Below, one piece after another: positions 48,601 to 53,917 of a stretch of 64,000 bases of DNA. Origin of the DNA: Artocarpus heterophyllus. Its lineage: Eukaryota; Streptophyta; Magnoliopsida; Rosales; Moraceae. The notes below the pieces were generated by a model, which was not told where the DNA came from, did not search any database, and saw only the letters and a program-made list of their open reading frames with translations. Positions within the stretch are counted from its first letter, which is position 1. Each line of letters starts with the position of its first letter. The position numbers and the translations under genes are program-made. Where the stretch lies: NCBI GenBank assembly GCA_025403435.1, contig CM046345.1, positions 12,647,430-12,711,429 of the forward strand, in the 5' to 3' direction.

Positions 48601-50306
48601 TCTTGCAAATTTGAAGCGTATCAATCTTGGTTATTCAAAGCAATTGATCAGTCTTCCCAATCTATCTCGGGCTCCAAAACTAGAAAGTATTAATCTTGAG
48701 GGCTGCACAAGTTTAGTTGAAATTCCTCCGCTTAATTTCCAAGGACGTTTTGGATATCTTAAACTTCGTGGCTGCTCCAAGATTAAATGTCTTCCAAAGA
48801 TATCTGGGAATATAACATGCTTAGACTTGGCTGAGGCTACTGTAAAAGAGTTGACCTCAACAATTGGATCTTTTCAAAACCTTGTGGAATTGAGGCTCAA
48901 AGGCTGTCAACATATTAAGACACTTCCGGTGCTTCCAAGAAATATAGAAATGATAGATGTGAGTGGCACATCATTAAAACAAGTGTCTTCATCATCAATT
49001 GAGGGTCTTCATTGTCTCGAGTGGTTTTATCTTGAAGAATGCAAAAAGCTTGAGAGCCTCCCAACCAACATTTTTAAGTTGAAGTCTCTTGAAAGCCTCA
49101 ATCTACAGGGTTGCTCAAGATTGAAAAAGTTGACAGGGACTTCTCGCAGTTTAAAGGGAATAGAGATCCCACGAGAGTCACCCAACTCTTTTATAATCGA
49201 GCAGTTTTTTGGGCTTCATGGTGAAGATATGAGATGGCGCAAAAAAATTGAGTTTATTCCAAATTGGGTTTATAATTTAAGCTGTCTTAGGTTTTTCTCC
49301 CGCCATAACTGCTATTTGAAACTTGAACACCTCCGAATCAGGCTATTCTCTTTGTTCTCTCCAACATGGCTATATCTATATGGTTGCAATATTGTTGAAA
49401 TTCCTGAGTGGCTGGGTCTCTTATTCTCGTTAAGAACGTTAGATTTAGGGGGAAACCATTTTGAGAAAATACCTTCAAGCATTATACAACTTCATCAGTT
49501 GGAATCACTCATCATTAATAATTGCAAGAAGCTTCGGATTTTACCACAACTTCCATTATCTCTTAGACATCTAAATGCAGATGGATGTACTTCACTAGAG
49601 GCACTATCAAGTTCCGGCTCTGGATTCACATTTAGACACCTAATTATCAAAACACACAGTTTCTATACAAAAGAGTTTTGTTTTTCGAAGTGCTGGAAAT
49701 TAAAACAGAATACACGCAGTGAGTTAACTGATTTCTTGTACAGAGTTGAAGAACCAATGGTATGCCCACATTTATAATCTCCTCCATTGCTTTTTTATTA
49801 TTTTTCTTTTATCAAAATGGCTTTTAAGTAATTTTTTAATATAGAAATAATTAACAGTACAATATTCTTGATTATTGTTGGTGCAGCAAGGATCATACAA
49901 CTGTAATATTAGAGTTTTTTATCCAGGAAATGAAATTCCAAAATGGTTCAGCCATCAAGCCGAGGGGGAGTCAATAAGTATGCAGCTTCCTGAAAATTGG
50001 CTTAATTTAAATTTCTTAGGTTTTGCCGTGTGCCTTGTTTCTCCATTGATCTCTGCAGGCCGGTTCCGTTCTTTCGAAGACTATCAAGTACGGTACAGCT
50101 TGGAGTTACGTCTTAAAACCAAGTCTGGCCAAATCCATGAACTTTCTTTATGTAGGTATAAAATTTGCTTCGATTTCTACCTGAGGCTTTTGTTACTAAC
50201 AAGGAAGAAGAAGAAGCTAAAATCACAAGTAGTGGTATTAGCTTGGACCACGTCATCATCAGGTGCTCAAGAGACGAAGTCCCTAGTGAATATGGTGATG
50301 CATTAG
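189..50306 (+). CDS. TIR-NBS-LRR disease-resistance protein (five exons, giant intron 1)
   Basis: Model: join 189-673, 46967-48041, 48170-48478, 48599-49759, 49887-50306, giving 1149 residues. TNL proteins are intracellular immune receptors: the NBS is an ATP/ADP switch, the LRR and post-LRR regions recognise effectors, and the TIR domain signals as an NAD+-cleaving enzyme. The order here is TIR (about 15-160), NB-ARC (about 165-500), LRR (about 560-1000) and a C-JID-like region (from about 1015). All internal junctions are GT-AG and keep frame: intron 1 splits a codon as GA|G, and introns 2-4 are phase 0 and 120-128 bp long. Intron 1 is 46,293 bp because of nested retrotransposons. Exon 5 has an apparent 1-bp deletion near 50180, and the lost frame continues to 50509. 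The alternative is that the TIR exon and the NBS-LRR part are now separate units. Sequence supports the join, but transcription across the intron is inferred. Confidence 0.75.
674..2527 (+). other. TNL intron 1, left flank before element A
   Basis: This is AT-rich intron sequence with no supported ORF. It starts with a strong donor (GTGAGT). It holds a short TA microsatellite near 792-809 and a T-rich tract near 1480-1512. A motif around 1781-1805 (GTGACAAAGCAACAAAG) is repeated about 100 bp later near 1880-1905. I see no recognisable mobile element here. Confidence 0.6.
2523..2527 (+). repeat. target-site duplication of element A (left)
   Basis: AGTTA lies directly before the 5' LTR and is repeated exactly at 46018-46022 after the 3' LTR. 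This fixes the ends of the outermost element at 2528 and 46017. Confidence 0.8.
2528..3135 (+). repeat. element A 5' LTR
   Basis: This 608-bp LTR begins TTGTTGTGGGATATC and is directly repeated at 45407-46017. A TATA box (TATAAAAAG, 2876-2884) lies about 255 bp before its end, as expected for the U3/R boundary. The two copies are clearly diverged. Confidence 0.85.
3136..3160 (+). other. element A primer-binding-site region (degenerate)
   Basis: Just after the LTR the sequence AGCACTAGAAGGAGGGCC closely resembles the matching place in element B (ACACTAGAAGGAGGGC on the - strand). The position fits a tRNA primer site. I cannot name the tRNA with certainty. Confidence 0.45.
3396..5080 (+). pseudogene. 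element A gag (decayed)
   Basis: Open pieces at 3459-3641, 3830-4096 and 4772-5074 are separated by stops and frameshifts. The second piece has [19 protein letters not shown], and the downstream frame [18 protein letters not shown] is typical of plant Gypsy capsid (Retrotrans_gag). A zinc-knuckle remnant ([15 protein letters not shown]) at about 4810-4855 has lost its first cysteine, which is Tyr here. The piece cannot make a full Gag. Confidence 0.7.
5150..5600 (+). pseudogene. element A aspartic protease region (decayed)
   Basis: The frame reads [16 protein letters not shown] near 5500-5550, a conserved stretch at the end of the protease region in Tat-type Gypsy elements. The expected active-site D-T/S-G is replaced by VDNDN near 5288-5300, and several stops interrupt the frame, so it is inactive. 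Confidence 0.6.
5880..7680 (+). pseudogene. element A reverse transcriptase and RNase H (decayed)
   Basis: RT fragments include [20 protein letters not shown] (about 6101-6160) and YVDDILVK (about 6399-6422), so the polymerase YVDD is still readable. The RNase H part at 7240-7620 has [31 protein letters not shown] and [11 protein letters not shown], typical of the second, archaeal-type RNase H of Tat elements. Stops and frameshifts occur throughout. The frame fades after about 7670, where integrase would be expected. Confidence 0.75.
7681..8177 (+). other. element A internal segment without an assignable gene
   Basis: This stretch lies between the RNase H remnant and element B. A short piece (about 7688-7790) resembles the gag segment near 3398-3510 ([13 protein letters not shown] against [13 protein letters not shown]), which suggests an internal rearrangement. 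No integrase motif is seen. Confidence 0.4.
8178..9110 (-). repeat. element B 3' LTR (left copy)
   Basis: This segment matches the right-hand copy (18190-18923 continuing at 39356) over about 930 bp in the same orientation, with many differences. It starts TGATGCTTACC. A TATA box on the - strand (CTATAAATAA, 8433-8442) is placed about 255 bp from the LTR end, as in element A, and should be the element's own promoter. A second TATA box lies on the + strand (CTATAAATAG, 9051-9060). The inner boundary near 9110 is uncertain, because the last ~190 bp of the right copy are missing here. Confidence 0.7.
9051..9060 (+). promoter_or_regulatory. antisense TATA box in the B LTR
   Basis: CTATAAATAG on the + strand points into the antisense ORF whose first ATG is at 9201. 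The same box is kept in the other LTR copy at 39494-39503. Its use as the promoter of the antisense ORF is inferred from position. Confidence 0.5.
9201..11663 (+). pseudogene. element B antisense ORF (PF04195-like, 'putative gypsy type transposon' protein)
   Basis: This decayed gene runs opposite to gag-pol, from ATG 9201 to about 11663, with many stops. The early part is acidic. The stretch near 9885-9930 reads [15 protein letters not shown], and that near 10065-10125 contains [17 protein letters not shown]. These resemble the plant retrotransposon domain known as PF04195. The C-terminal part (about 11190-11430) is rich in Ala, Glu, Lys and Leu and looks like a coiled coil. Such antisense ORFs are a known trait of several Tat-lineage Gypsy elements, and their function is unknown. 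The family match is from memory of its pattern, not from a search. Confidence 0.6.
11740..12150. repeat. degenerate tandem repeat between the antisense ORF and integrase of B
   Basis: The words AAGTTAAAAGCTTCTC and AATGNCAATTTCATTTT alternate at least five or six times over about 400 bp, with units near 60 bp. It lies in the non-coding 3' part of the element. No ORF is supported here. Confidence 0.65.
12151..12680. other. element B non-coding 3' region
   Basis: This stretch lies between the tandem repeats and the decayed end of integrase. It holds no supportable gene. It seems to be untranslated internal sequence of element B. Confidence 0.4.
12683..13380 (-). pseudogene. element B integrase (decayed)
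   Basis: On the - strand the frames read [13 protein letters not shown] (about 13350-13312), [15 protein letters not shown] (about 13255-13210) and [20 protein letters not shown] (about 13150-13090), the core of a Gypsy integrase with D, D and E regions. The first catalytic Asp is Glu in this copy (AIEYL), and a frameshift lies between the second and third motifs. The enzyme is inactive. Confidence 0.75.
13990..14400 (-). pseudogene. element B RNase H (decayed)
   Basis: The - strand frame includes [20 protein letters not shown] (about 14181-14122) and [17 protein letters not shown], the same RNase H type as in element A. An in-frame stop follows the first motif. It is a relic of the B pol gene, between RT and integrase. 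Confidence 0.65.
14613..15952 (-). pseudogene. element B reverse transcriptase (decayed)
   Basis: Three open pieces on the - strand (15952-15611, 15568-15245, 15179-14931) cover the RT. They contain [40 protein letters not shown] and [20 protein letters not shown]. The catalytic YxDD box reads YMDN (about 15171-15160), so one metal-binding Asp is lost. Short frameshifts separate the pieces. Confidence 0.8.
15953..16515 (-). pseudogene. element B protease region (decayed)
   Basis: The piece 16513-16322 (-) contains [20 protein letters not shown]. This is where plant Gypsy elements have the protease active-site triad D-S-G, and here it is N-N-G. The rest is out of frame or interrupted. Confidence 0.55.
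16529..17520 (-). pseudogene. element B gag (decayed)
   Basis: The 137-aa piece 16942-16529 (-) carries the zinc-knuckle remnant [15 protein letters not shown] followed by [10 protein letters not shown], the counterpart of the A gag. Upstream (about 17285-17200) the frame reads [18 protein letters not shown], a capsid motif. Stops and frameshifts break the rest. Confidence 0.7.
17521..18189 (-). other. element B 5' internal region and primer-site region
   Basis: Next to the 5' LTR the - strand reads ACACTAGAAGGAGGGC (about 18183-18168), nearly the same as the primer-site region of element A. The rest is probably the gag N-terminus and leader, too decayed to translate. Confidence 0.45.
18924..20936 (-). 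repeat. Copia D 3' LTR (left copy)
   Basis: This 2013-bp LTR matches 37318-39350 along its length, differing by frequent substitutions and small indels. A polypurine tract (AGTGGGAGAT on the - strand, 20946-20937) lies just inside. Near 19446-19503 it has three copies of the near-palindrome TCGGCANGCCGA or close variants. Confidence 0.9.
20951..21463 (-). pseudogene. Copia D RNase H (C-terminal end of pol)
   Basis: This open stretch of 170 residues covers the Copia RNase H. It contains [39 protein letters not shown] and [14 protein letters not shown], and ends at a TGA 15 bp from the LTR. The domain itself looks intact, but the pol reading frame upstream is interrupted, so it is part of a dead gene. 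Confidence 0.85.
21464..22530 (-). pseudogene. Copia D reverse transcriptase (decayed)
   Basis: On the - strand the frames include [20 protein letters not shown] (about 22200-22141), [12 protein letters not shown] (about 22092-22057) and [15 protein letters not shown] (about 21945-21901). The YVDD active site is present. Several in-frame stops occur, and at least some sit where Trp is usual. Confidence 0.8.
22531..23660 (-). pseudogene. Copia D integrase (decayed)
   Basis: The pieces 23657-23388 and 23192-22962 (-) give [17 protein letters not shown] (pre-integrase zinc finger) and [19 protein letters not shown] (the third catalytic region with Glu). The hinge toward RT, with [12 protein letters not shown], follows at 22809-22468. 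Frameshifts and stops separate the pieces. Confidence 0.8.
23702..24901 (-). pseudogene. Copia D gag and protease (interrupted)
   Basis: Gag starts at ATG 24901 (-) with [20 protein letters not shown] and runs about 180 residues with the Copia gag pattern to a stop near 24362. The same frame continues after two stops into a Lys run encoded by an AAG repeat (24151-24182), a zinc-knuckle remnant [14 protein letters not shown] that lacks the usual Gly-His, and the protease motif [12 protein letters not shown]. The D-S-G triad is intact. At least two nonsense codons (near 24360 and 24330) make it inactive. Confidence 0.8.
24902..26192 (-). other. Copia D leader, gag-proximal part, with hairpin chain and palindrome cluster
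   Basis: This is untranslated Copia leader. Between 25092 and 25304 at least four perfect or near-perfect hairpins follow each other: stems 25092-25100/25111-25119, 25118-25128/25151-25161, 25180-25193/25210-25226 and 25261-25270/25295-25304. The 12-mer CTCCTAGGGGAG occurs at 25067 and 25198. Further from gag (25866-26095) lie about ten copies of variants of TCGGCARGCCGA in both orientations. Confidence 0.65.
26193..26197 (+). repeat. target-site duplication of Gypsy C (left)
   Basis: GGAAA precedes the left LTR and is repeated exactly at 36891-36895 after the right LTR. Confidence 0.9.
26198..29105 (+). repeat. Gypsy C 5' LTR
   Basis: This LTR begins TGTAACACCC and ends GGGGCGTTTCA. It contains four tandem ~22-bp units with TCGGCAGGCCGA near 26455-26532, an internal duplication of about 170 bp (near 26755-26930 and 26930-27100, each with a GTCAGAATNTTTCTGAC inverted repeat), a GAT microsatellite at 28179-28202, and a second palindrome cluster in the opposite orientation (28556-28750). 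Confidence 0.95.
29111..29121 (+). other. Gypsy C primer-binding site
   Basis: TGGTATCAGAG, complementary to the 3' end of initiator Met-tRNA, lies 5 bp after the LTR. It is the usual primer of chromovirus and Copia elements. Confidence 0.85.
29315..33946 (+). CDS. Gypsy C gag-pol polyprotein (intact, 1543 aa)
   Basis: A single frame encodes Gag, protease, RT, RNase H, integrase and a chromodomain-like tail. An N-terminal coiled coil is followed by a capsid domain (about 85-255), an Asn/Gln-rich linker, and two Cys motifs, [12 protein letters not shown] and [14 protein letters not shown] (about 341). The protease has [10 protein letters not shown] (about 430). RT has [20 protein letters not shown] (about 669) and the catalytic FIDD (about 765). 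RNase H starts at [10 protein letters not shown] (about 912). Integrase has an HHCC zinc finger (about 1130-1175), then D in DFITG, D in SDRDG and E in GQTERTN. A GPY/F segment ([11 protein letters not shown]) and a C-terminal [14 protein letters not shown] follow, which is the pattern of the Tekay clade. No inactivating change was seen. The first ATG of the frame is used as the start. Confidence 0.95.
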   Translation: MDGYRRMQTRTQSNERLMTMIAELQRQLEDQRREIAALRANSQNGEQPGNDVPPPPPQPQVQVNEVPAPAAEPRAAYQEPLLVRWKRVKPADFEGSKDPLVAQGWLKTIEATLRLMDFTDNEKVLCASYCLTMEARIWWDGIEQSRSVEEMSWADFVHEFNMKFFHMNVTRKHYEEFESLRQGDMTVTDVVTKFDQLARLCPGMVMNEDERVRRLIRALRPDIAAIVDGASPPRTQEQVVMRAQRAEFHLSKLRRNQPQPNQQANNANSQNRPSHRNNNNSNNNSQNWRNNKRKGNPQQQQGQDNKRHNDGQRNNNDRRFQPCAKCGKKHPGECRLGTNQCFICGREDHFVKNCPKLINANAPQRPTPQAQLHQMQASLDGPLISQGRLEAPPTNARIYTMTKEQVAAETSNVVTGQITSLCNDVYVLFDTGATHSFVSMSHARKLGVRLEPMRQGFTTTLPSGEVILSTHCLRAVPLWISDRELFVDLIVIDMHDYDMILGMDFLSKYNAAIECRKRKVIFHPEGNQKFVYVGETRKKPHMFLSAMKARKLLASGCMGYLANVVDKSQEGKIRIKDVHVVHKYEDVFPDDLKSLPPEREVEFEIELAPGTEPISKAPYRMAPAELKELHTQLKELLDKGFIRPSHSPWGAPVLFVKKKDGTMRLCIDYRELNKVTIKNKYPLPRIDDLFDQLKGASVFSKIDLRSGYHQLKIKEGDIPKTAFRSRYGHHEFVVMPFGLTNAPAAFMDLMNRVFKDFLDKFVVVFIDDILVYSKSQEEHEEHLRIVLETLRRHQLYAKFSKCEFWLDKVSFLGHVISKDGIMVDPTKVEAVLNWKQPMNASEIRSFLGLAGYYRRFVEDFSKIAAPLTNLTRKGRKYEWTDACEKSFQELKKRLTTAPVLAIPEGNDGFVIYSDASKMGLGAVLMQNEKVIAYASRQLKDYEKNYPTHDLELAAVVFALKIWRHYLYGVQCKIFTDHQSLKYFFTQKDLNMRQRRWLELVKDYDCEILYHPGKANRVADALSRKSVATLMSMQAMSPPLRKEILDFGLELIAGQLSALSLAPTMYDEIRSKQDDDVSLVRIKHEIKEGKCQEFRTADDETLYLKDRLCVPNVDNLRERILAEIHDTPYSIHPGATKMYNDLKGNFWWFGMKRDVAKYVKKCMTCQQVKAEHQKPGGELQSIQIPEWKWEEIAMDFITGLPRTTNGYDAIWVIVDRLTKTAHFIPIKITYSMERLAELYVKEIVRLHGIPKSIISDRDGRFTSKFWKSVQNAMGTRLHFSTAFHPQTDGQTERTNLILEDMLRACSLDFKTSWCKMLPLAEFAYNNSFQATIGMAPYEALYGRKCRSPICWHEAGEKKLMESVDAERTDFVNETSEMIKLIRRRIETAQSRQKSYADKRRRPLEFAVGEYVFLKVAPMKGVMRFGKKSKLSPRFIGPYEIVKQIGKVAYQLKLPSEMSAIHNVFHVSMLKKYVPDPTHVIEPQVIEIREDLSYEEKPMKILDRKTRTLRNKEIPLVKVLWRNQQVEEATWEREDDMKVLYPHLF
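33971..33982 (+). other. Gypsy C polypurine tract
   Basis: GGTGAGGAGAAT lies directly before the 3' LTR and should prime plus-strand DNA synthesis. Confidence 0.75.
33983..36890 (+). repeat. Gypsy C 3' LTR
   Basis: It has the same length as the 5' LTR (2908 bp). Differences seen are C/T at about 36418, C/A in the A-tract near 36739, one fewer T near 36265 and one more A near 34941. It carries the same palindrome clusters and internal duplication. Confidence 0.95.
36896..37303 (-). other. Copia D leader, LTR-proximal part
   Basis: This is the other side of the Copia leader after the Gypsy C insertion. It has about three copies of a 13-bp unit (CTTCTAGATCCGC and variants) at 36919-36959, and otherwise AT-rich sequence without an ORF. 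Confidence 0.6.
37304..37315 (-). other. Copia D primer-binding site
   Basis: On the - strand this reads TGGTATCAGAGC, a perfect initiator Met-tRNA site, 2 bp inside the right-hand LTR. It shows that the right LTR is the 5' LTR and that the element reads right to left. Confidence 0.9.
37318..39350 (-). repeat. Copia D 5' LTR (right copy)
   Basis: This 2033-bp LTR pairs with 18924-20936 and is clearly diverged from it. Near 37838-37910 it holds decayed versions of the TCGGCANGCCGA motifs seen in the left LTR. Confidence 0.9.
39765..44598 (-). pseudogene. element A antisense ORF (PF04195-like), split by a solo LTR
   Basis: This decayed ORF reads opposite to A's gag-pol from about 44598 to 39765. 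A 2.7-kb solo LTR (41097-43792) interrupts it. Near 44155-44050 the frame reads [18 protein letters not shown], resembling the PF04195-type domain of the B antisense ORF. The downstream part (40260-40024) is rich in Glu, Lys, Val and Leu ([20 protein letters not shown]) and looks like a coiled coil. An early stop follows the first Met, and others occur later. The function is unknown even in intact relatives. Confidence 0.5.
41097..43792 (-). mobile_element. solo LTR of the Gypsy C family, - orientation
   Basis: The reverse complement matches the Gypsy C LTR from end to end, but is 2696 bp long and clearly more diverged. It is flanked by perfect CTTAC duplications (41092-41096 and 43793-43797), so it is a full insertion later reduced to one LTR by recombination. 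Compared with C it has two palindrome units instead of four at one end and one copy instead of two of the ~170-bp internal duplication. Confidence 0.92.
44599..45406 (+). other. element A 3' internal region
   Basis: This non-coding stretch lies between the antisense ORF and the 3' LTR. It ends in a purine-rich AGGGGCAA (45399-45406), the likely polypurine tract. No gene is supported. Confidence 0.45.
45407..46017 (+). repeat. element A 3' LTR
   Basis: This 611-bp LTR is followed by the AGTTA duplication at 46018-46022. Its TATA box (TATAAAAAG, 45758-45766) lies about 1.2 kb upstream of TNL exon 2 and points toward it. Confidence 0.85.
46023..46307 (+). other. TNL intron 1, right flank
   Basis: This is AT-rich intron between element A and the MITE-like element. 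No feature is seen. Confidence 0.4.
46308..46730. mobile_element. MITE-like inverted-repeat element
   Basis: The left arm (about 46317-46404) and right arm (about 46626-46710) are imperfect inverted complements over about 85 bp, both with the words CCCCTAAAC-like, TTTGCAATTT, TTGAACTTTTAA and TTGAACTTATAAAT. No coding capacity is seen. It ends in an A run and a CAA microsatellite (46731-46749). The superfamily is not clear and no target duplication could be fixed because of the homopolymer ends. Confidence 0.65.
46967..48041 (+). CDS. TNL exon 2: NB-ARC domain
   Basis: The exon begins after CTAG (acceptor ending 46966) with [17 protein letters not shown], a usual start of TNL exon 2. Motifs in order: P-loop GVGGTGKTT (about 220), [13 protein letters not shown], kinase 2 [10 protein letters not shown] (about 292), [13 protein letters not shown] (about 322), [10 protein letters not shown] (GLPL motif), [10 protein letters not shown] (RNBS-D) and MHDL (about 480). 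The kinase-2 motif ends in Asp, as in TNLs. The switch residues look intact. It ends at DNNK with donor GTAAGC. The open frame also runs upstream through the intron end to an ATG at 46827. Confidence 0.92.
48170..48478 (+). CDS. TNL exon 3: first LRR exon
   Basis: This 103-residue exon begins [13 protein letters not shown], the usual NBS-LRR linker, and ends in [19 protein letters not shown], the first leucine-rich repeats. Intron 2 (48042-48169) holds a TA microsatellite. The donor is CAG|GTATGT, phase 0. Confidence 0.9.
48599..49759 (+). CDS. TNL exon 4: main LRR exon
   Basis: This exon of 387 residues starts [20 protein letters not shown] and carries about ten to twelve irregular leucine-rich repeats of the TNL type, with words such as [16 protein letters not shown] and [17 protein letters not shown]. 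It ends at EEPM with donor ATG|GTATGC, phase 0. The last ~300 bp are duplicated at 59557-59860. Confidence 0.9.
49887..50306 (+). CDS. TNL exon 5: post-LRR (C-JID-like) exon, frameshifted
   Basis: After the acceptor GTGCAG the exon reads [20 protein letters not shown] and [18 protein letters not shown], the post-LRR C-JID pattern that helps TNLs bind effectors. Near 50180 a C that is present in the downstream copy (about 60271-60274, ACCC against ACC) is missing. The frame then runs about 40 altered residues to a stop at 50306. The original frame stays open to 50509. It may be a real truncation or a sequencing error. Confidence 0.75.
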   Translation, partial: QGSYNCNIRVFYPGNEIPKWFSHQAEGESISMQLPENWLNLNFLGFAVCLVSPLISAGRFRSFEDYQVRYSLELRLKTKSGQIHELSLCRYKICFDFYLRLLLLTRKKKKLKSQVVVLAWTTSSSGAQETKSLVNMVMH

Positions 50307-50509
50307 AGGCAACATTCTATTTAAGATATGAAGCTATGAAAAAGGAAATAGGGCGAAAGGATTATGAAATTGATCCGAGTTCAAATTTGAGTGTGAAAAA
50401 GATTGGAGGGCTTTATATATGGGAAAGAAGGATTCATGACTCTTCAGTAGCTCCAATTCCCTCTGCTATTATCTATCTAATACTTAATTCTACCATTGGT
50501 GTTTTATAG
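50307..50509 (+). pseudogene. lost-frame C-terminal tail of the TNL
   Basis: In the frame two bases on, [20 protein letters not shown] and what follows read to a stop at 50509. The partner copy at 60330-60400 keeps [10 protein letters not shown], which supports this as the ancestral coding frame. It is out of frame here. Confidence 0.6.
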
Positions 50510-53500
50510 AATTTAGGTTATGTTTACCAAGCCATAAAAAATGTAATAAGAAAGATAATAAGGATTAAAAAGAAATGCAAAACAATAGAAAGGATTATCA
50601 TTTATTCACTTTTGCGTCTTTACTTGTCTACTTGATAGTGTAAAGAGTAACAATCTCATTTTCTTTATAGTGTTTACTAACTTATAAGTAGTAATCTTAT
50701 TTATCTAATTGCTAAAATATCTCTTACATAACTAAAGAACGATTAAACTATAACATTTGAATTTGGACACCTAAATCAATTGGTATTTATTCTTTTTTAT
50801 AGAAAACCAATAACAAAGAGAATATAAAAATTAACATTCTCTTTCCTCCTTCTCTTAATTATGCTAGGTCTACGAAACTCTTACTACTAATTTTATAAGT
50901 AAACATATTTTTAACGAGGAAAGAAATCACTTCTTACTTTCCTCTTTTGATTGACATGCCCTAAAAGTGAAGATGGCAAATTAGTTTCTGAATTCAGAGA
51001 TTTTTCATGGGTTTCATTCAAAGGCAATTTTAAATGTTACCAAATCTATCTCTTTGTGCTCTCTATATAAATTCCTCATTCTTTAGTTTCATATTGAGCA
51101 TGAATTTCCTACTTTTGATCTGGAATCATATTTTAAGAAGACGGCTGTTTTGCTACTGTTGTAGAGATACACCAAGCAAAAGCAAACAAGAGGAAGTCTT
51201 AGCTTCGGGTGGACAAAATCAGGAGAGCATGATATATCTAATTTTTCTGCTACGAATTCTGTACTGCTGACATATTTCTGTGGGCCACATGCGTTATTTT
51301 TTTCTTAAAAAAAAAACAGAAAAACAATGATCATTTGGCATCCAATATTTGTTTTGGGAGTGGTTTTTTTTCCTCAATTAGCAGATAGCACAACATGGGA
51401 ATAATCTCATATTTCTCTGTTAGATTCATTTTATTTGCTAATTTTGTTTTCTAAGATGTTGCAAATGAATGTACAACCCAGTTTTCATCAGCTTTGTTTG
51501 TCAGCTTAATTAAAATTTATTTTCATAACTTTAACCAAGGATTACGTACTGACCTTCATCAACTAGGTTTAGAATTATATTTATCATGTGTCGCAATTGC
51601 TTTTGGATGACTCACAAGGACATTTCTTTGGATTTTGTTTGTAATGTTTCAAGCATTCAAGTTACTTTACTACATTTTGCTCTTCTTTCACTTGGAAATT
51701 GGTAATATACATTAAACTAATAAATGGTTTTTACACGAAGTTGGTTTCTTTTTCTGTGTTATATTCATATATATATCTATATATGTATATGTATATGTAT
51801 TTATTGGCACTGTATTTCCAATTTTTGGGTGTCTATAATTAGTTACCTTTGCTAATGTTTTCATTAGCAACAACAAGGTAATAGAAAGAAGTAGAAACAT
51901 ATAAACAGTCAAGTCGTTTTTTATGTCTTCGAGAGTTCCCAAAAATTTAGATACGTAGCGAATATATAGTCTCAGGTCTTATAAAATTTATGGTTTATTT
52001 ATTTATTTTTTGTCTGGGTTTTGCTAAAAAGTTAAAAAAAAAGAATTGGTTCTGTTTTTTTTTTTTTTTTTACTCCATTGGAAAAATGATGCATGTTAGT
52101 CAAATATATTTATACTATTAGGTAGTTGGATTTTTTTATAACTTATATATAACTAGTTAAGTTGTTAAAGTTTTATGTCTTTGAGTTTATTATAATTTCC
52201 TTTTTTATTGTTTTATTGATTTCTCCTATTGTTGAAAAAGAAAAAGAAAAAGAGAAAGGTGTACCTTCTTTCGCTCAAGGAGAATTCCAAAAAATTTAGA
52301 CACCTAGAAAATATACTATCAAGCTTATAAAATTTATGGTTGACTTTTTGTTTTTGGGTTCTGCAGAAAACTTACAAAATGGATATTGTTTCTTATTTTT
52401 TCTAGTCTGAGTCGACTGGAATAATGATTTAGTGATCCCAACCATCATTATATAGTGCACGTAATATTATGTATTTATTTCTAATACTTGAATTTTTGAC
52501 TACTTTGGTTCAACAAAATAACAAGAATAGCTAAACATTATATCCCTGCTTTGGTATATTAACTCCATTTCGACTTGGAATTTCTGTTGATATTTAGTGA
52601 TCTCATTTAGCGCGTCAAATTTGTGATTAGTTCGGCCTGATTTCGTAATAGTGACTCTTGATCTTACCTGTCTCTTCATATGTAGATATCATGAAAGTTA
52701 CACATTCTGTTGTGGAAATGGGGATTATTTATGGTGTGCTGAAGGGAAAGAAGAAGATGCAGGGTATTCTATTATCCTGCTTTCTTTCCTATTAATACTT
52801 TAATATGACATGCTATATAATATCTTTAACTGGGACAATCATGTTTTTCATGTTTACAGGCTAAAATGGAACTACCATGTTTTTCATGTTAGCTGACATA
52901 TGAGCTCTCAATCTGCAAAGACTCGTACTTTCACTTGGTATAATATTGCCCGCTTTAAGCCAAAGCATGCACAAACTGCGTAACTCACCACTTTTTGGCC
53001 CTCTTCGTCTTAAGAGAATTATGTTTGTCACACAATCATATTTTTCTTTTCATGTTATTTTTGCGATTGCATTGCTGGAAGCGGAGGACATCATGCCCTT
53101 TGGGTCACTCGCAGCTTATGCCGTATCAAATGTTGCTTACTGAGGGACTTTATCAAACTCTCGAAACAAGAACTAATTAATGATCCATATTATAGTCCAA
53201 CATACTGTTCAACAAATAATAATTTATGATGAGCTAATTACGGTTTACCCTCATTATGGACTTGATTTGATTTTTTTGGACGCTTATGCGAGTTATCGAG
53301 ACGAAGGTAGCATTTGTTACATGAATTCACATAGATTTGAAGTTATGAGATTTGTTCAAACTCACATTTGGATGTGCATTTCCTGTAATAGTTTTGAATG
53401 CAAGTCATTAAGACAAAGGTAACATTTGATACATTAATGAGATTGTGAAAATGCATATTATTTTGAATTAACATTTTTCATTAAACTTCTTAATTATAAA
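50510..53500 (+). other. TNL 3' flank and AT-rich spacer
   Basis: The first ~400 bp resemble the sequence after the truncated copy (60590-60900) and probably include the 3' UTR. A diverged direct repeat of about 110-170 bp lies at 51938-52120 and 52285-52450. Small T runs and a TA/GTATAT tract (51768-51800) occur. Open stretches in 52940-53420 are short and unlike any family I know. Confidence 0.5.
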
Positions 53501-53917
53501 TATCACTATTTGGCTCATACATGAAATTATTGAATCATAAACATTTAGTTTTAGCACATTAAATAAATATTTTTATTATTTAAGTGTACTATCATAACAT
53601 CACATTTGCTATATGTTTCATACATAAAGTACATAGAATTATGCATTTATATTACTAAGACTTTTAAATTGTGTATTAATTGAGAAGATTTGTAATCATA
53701 AATCGTGATTAATTCGTGATTTAAAACTTATGAATTTTCTAGACATTGCAGAAAATTTCTAGCCTCAAACTGCATTCTTAAAATTTTCTTGTAGTTCTTA
53801 CAAAGAATTTAACTTATAAACTCTAGACTTATAATTTTTTTAAATTAACAACGTAGATAATGGAAATATCCTCAATTAATCATACTTATTAATTTTTAGA
53901 TTTTTTCAGTCATTACA

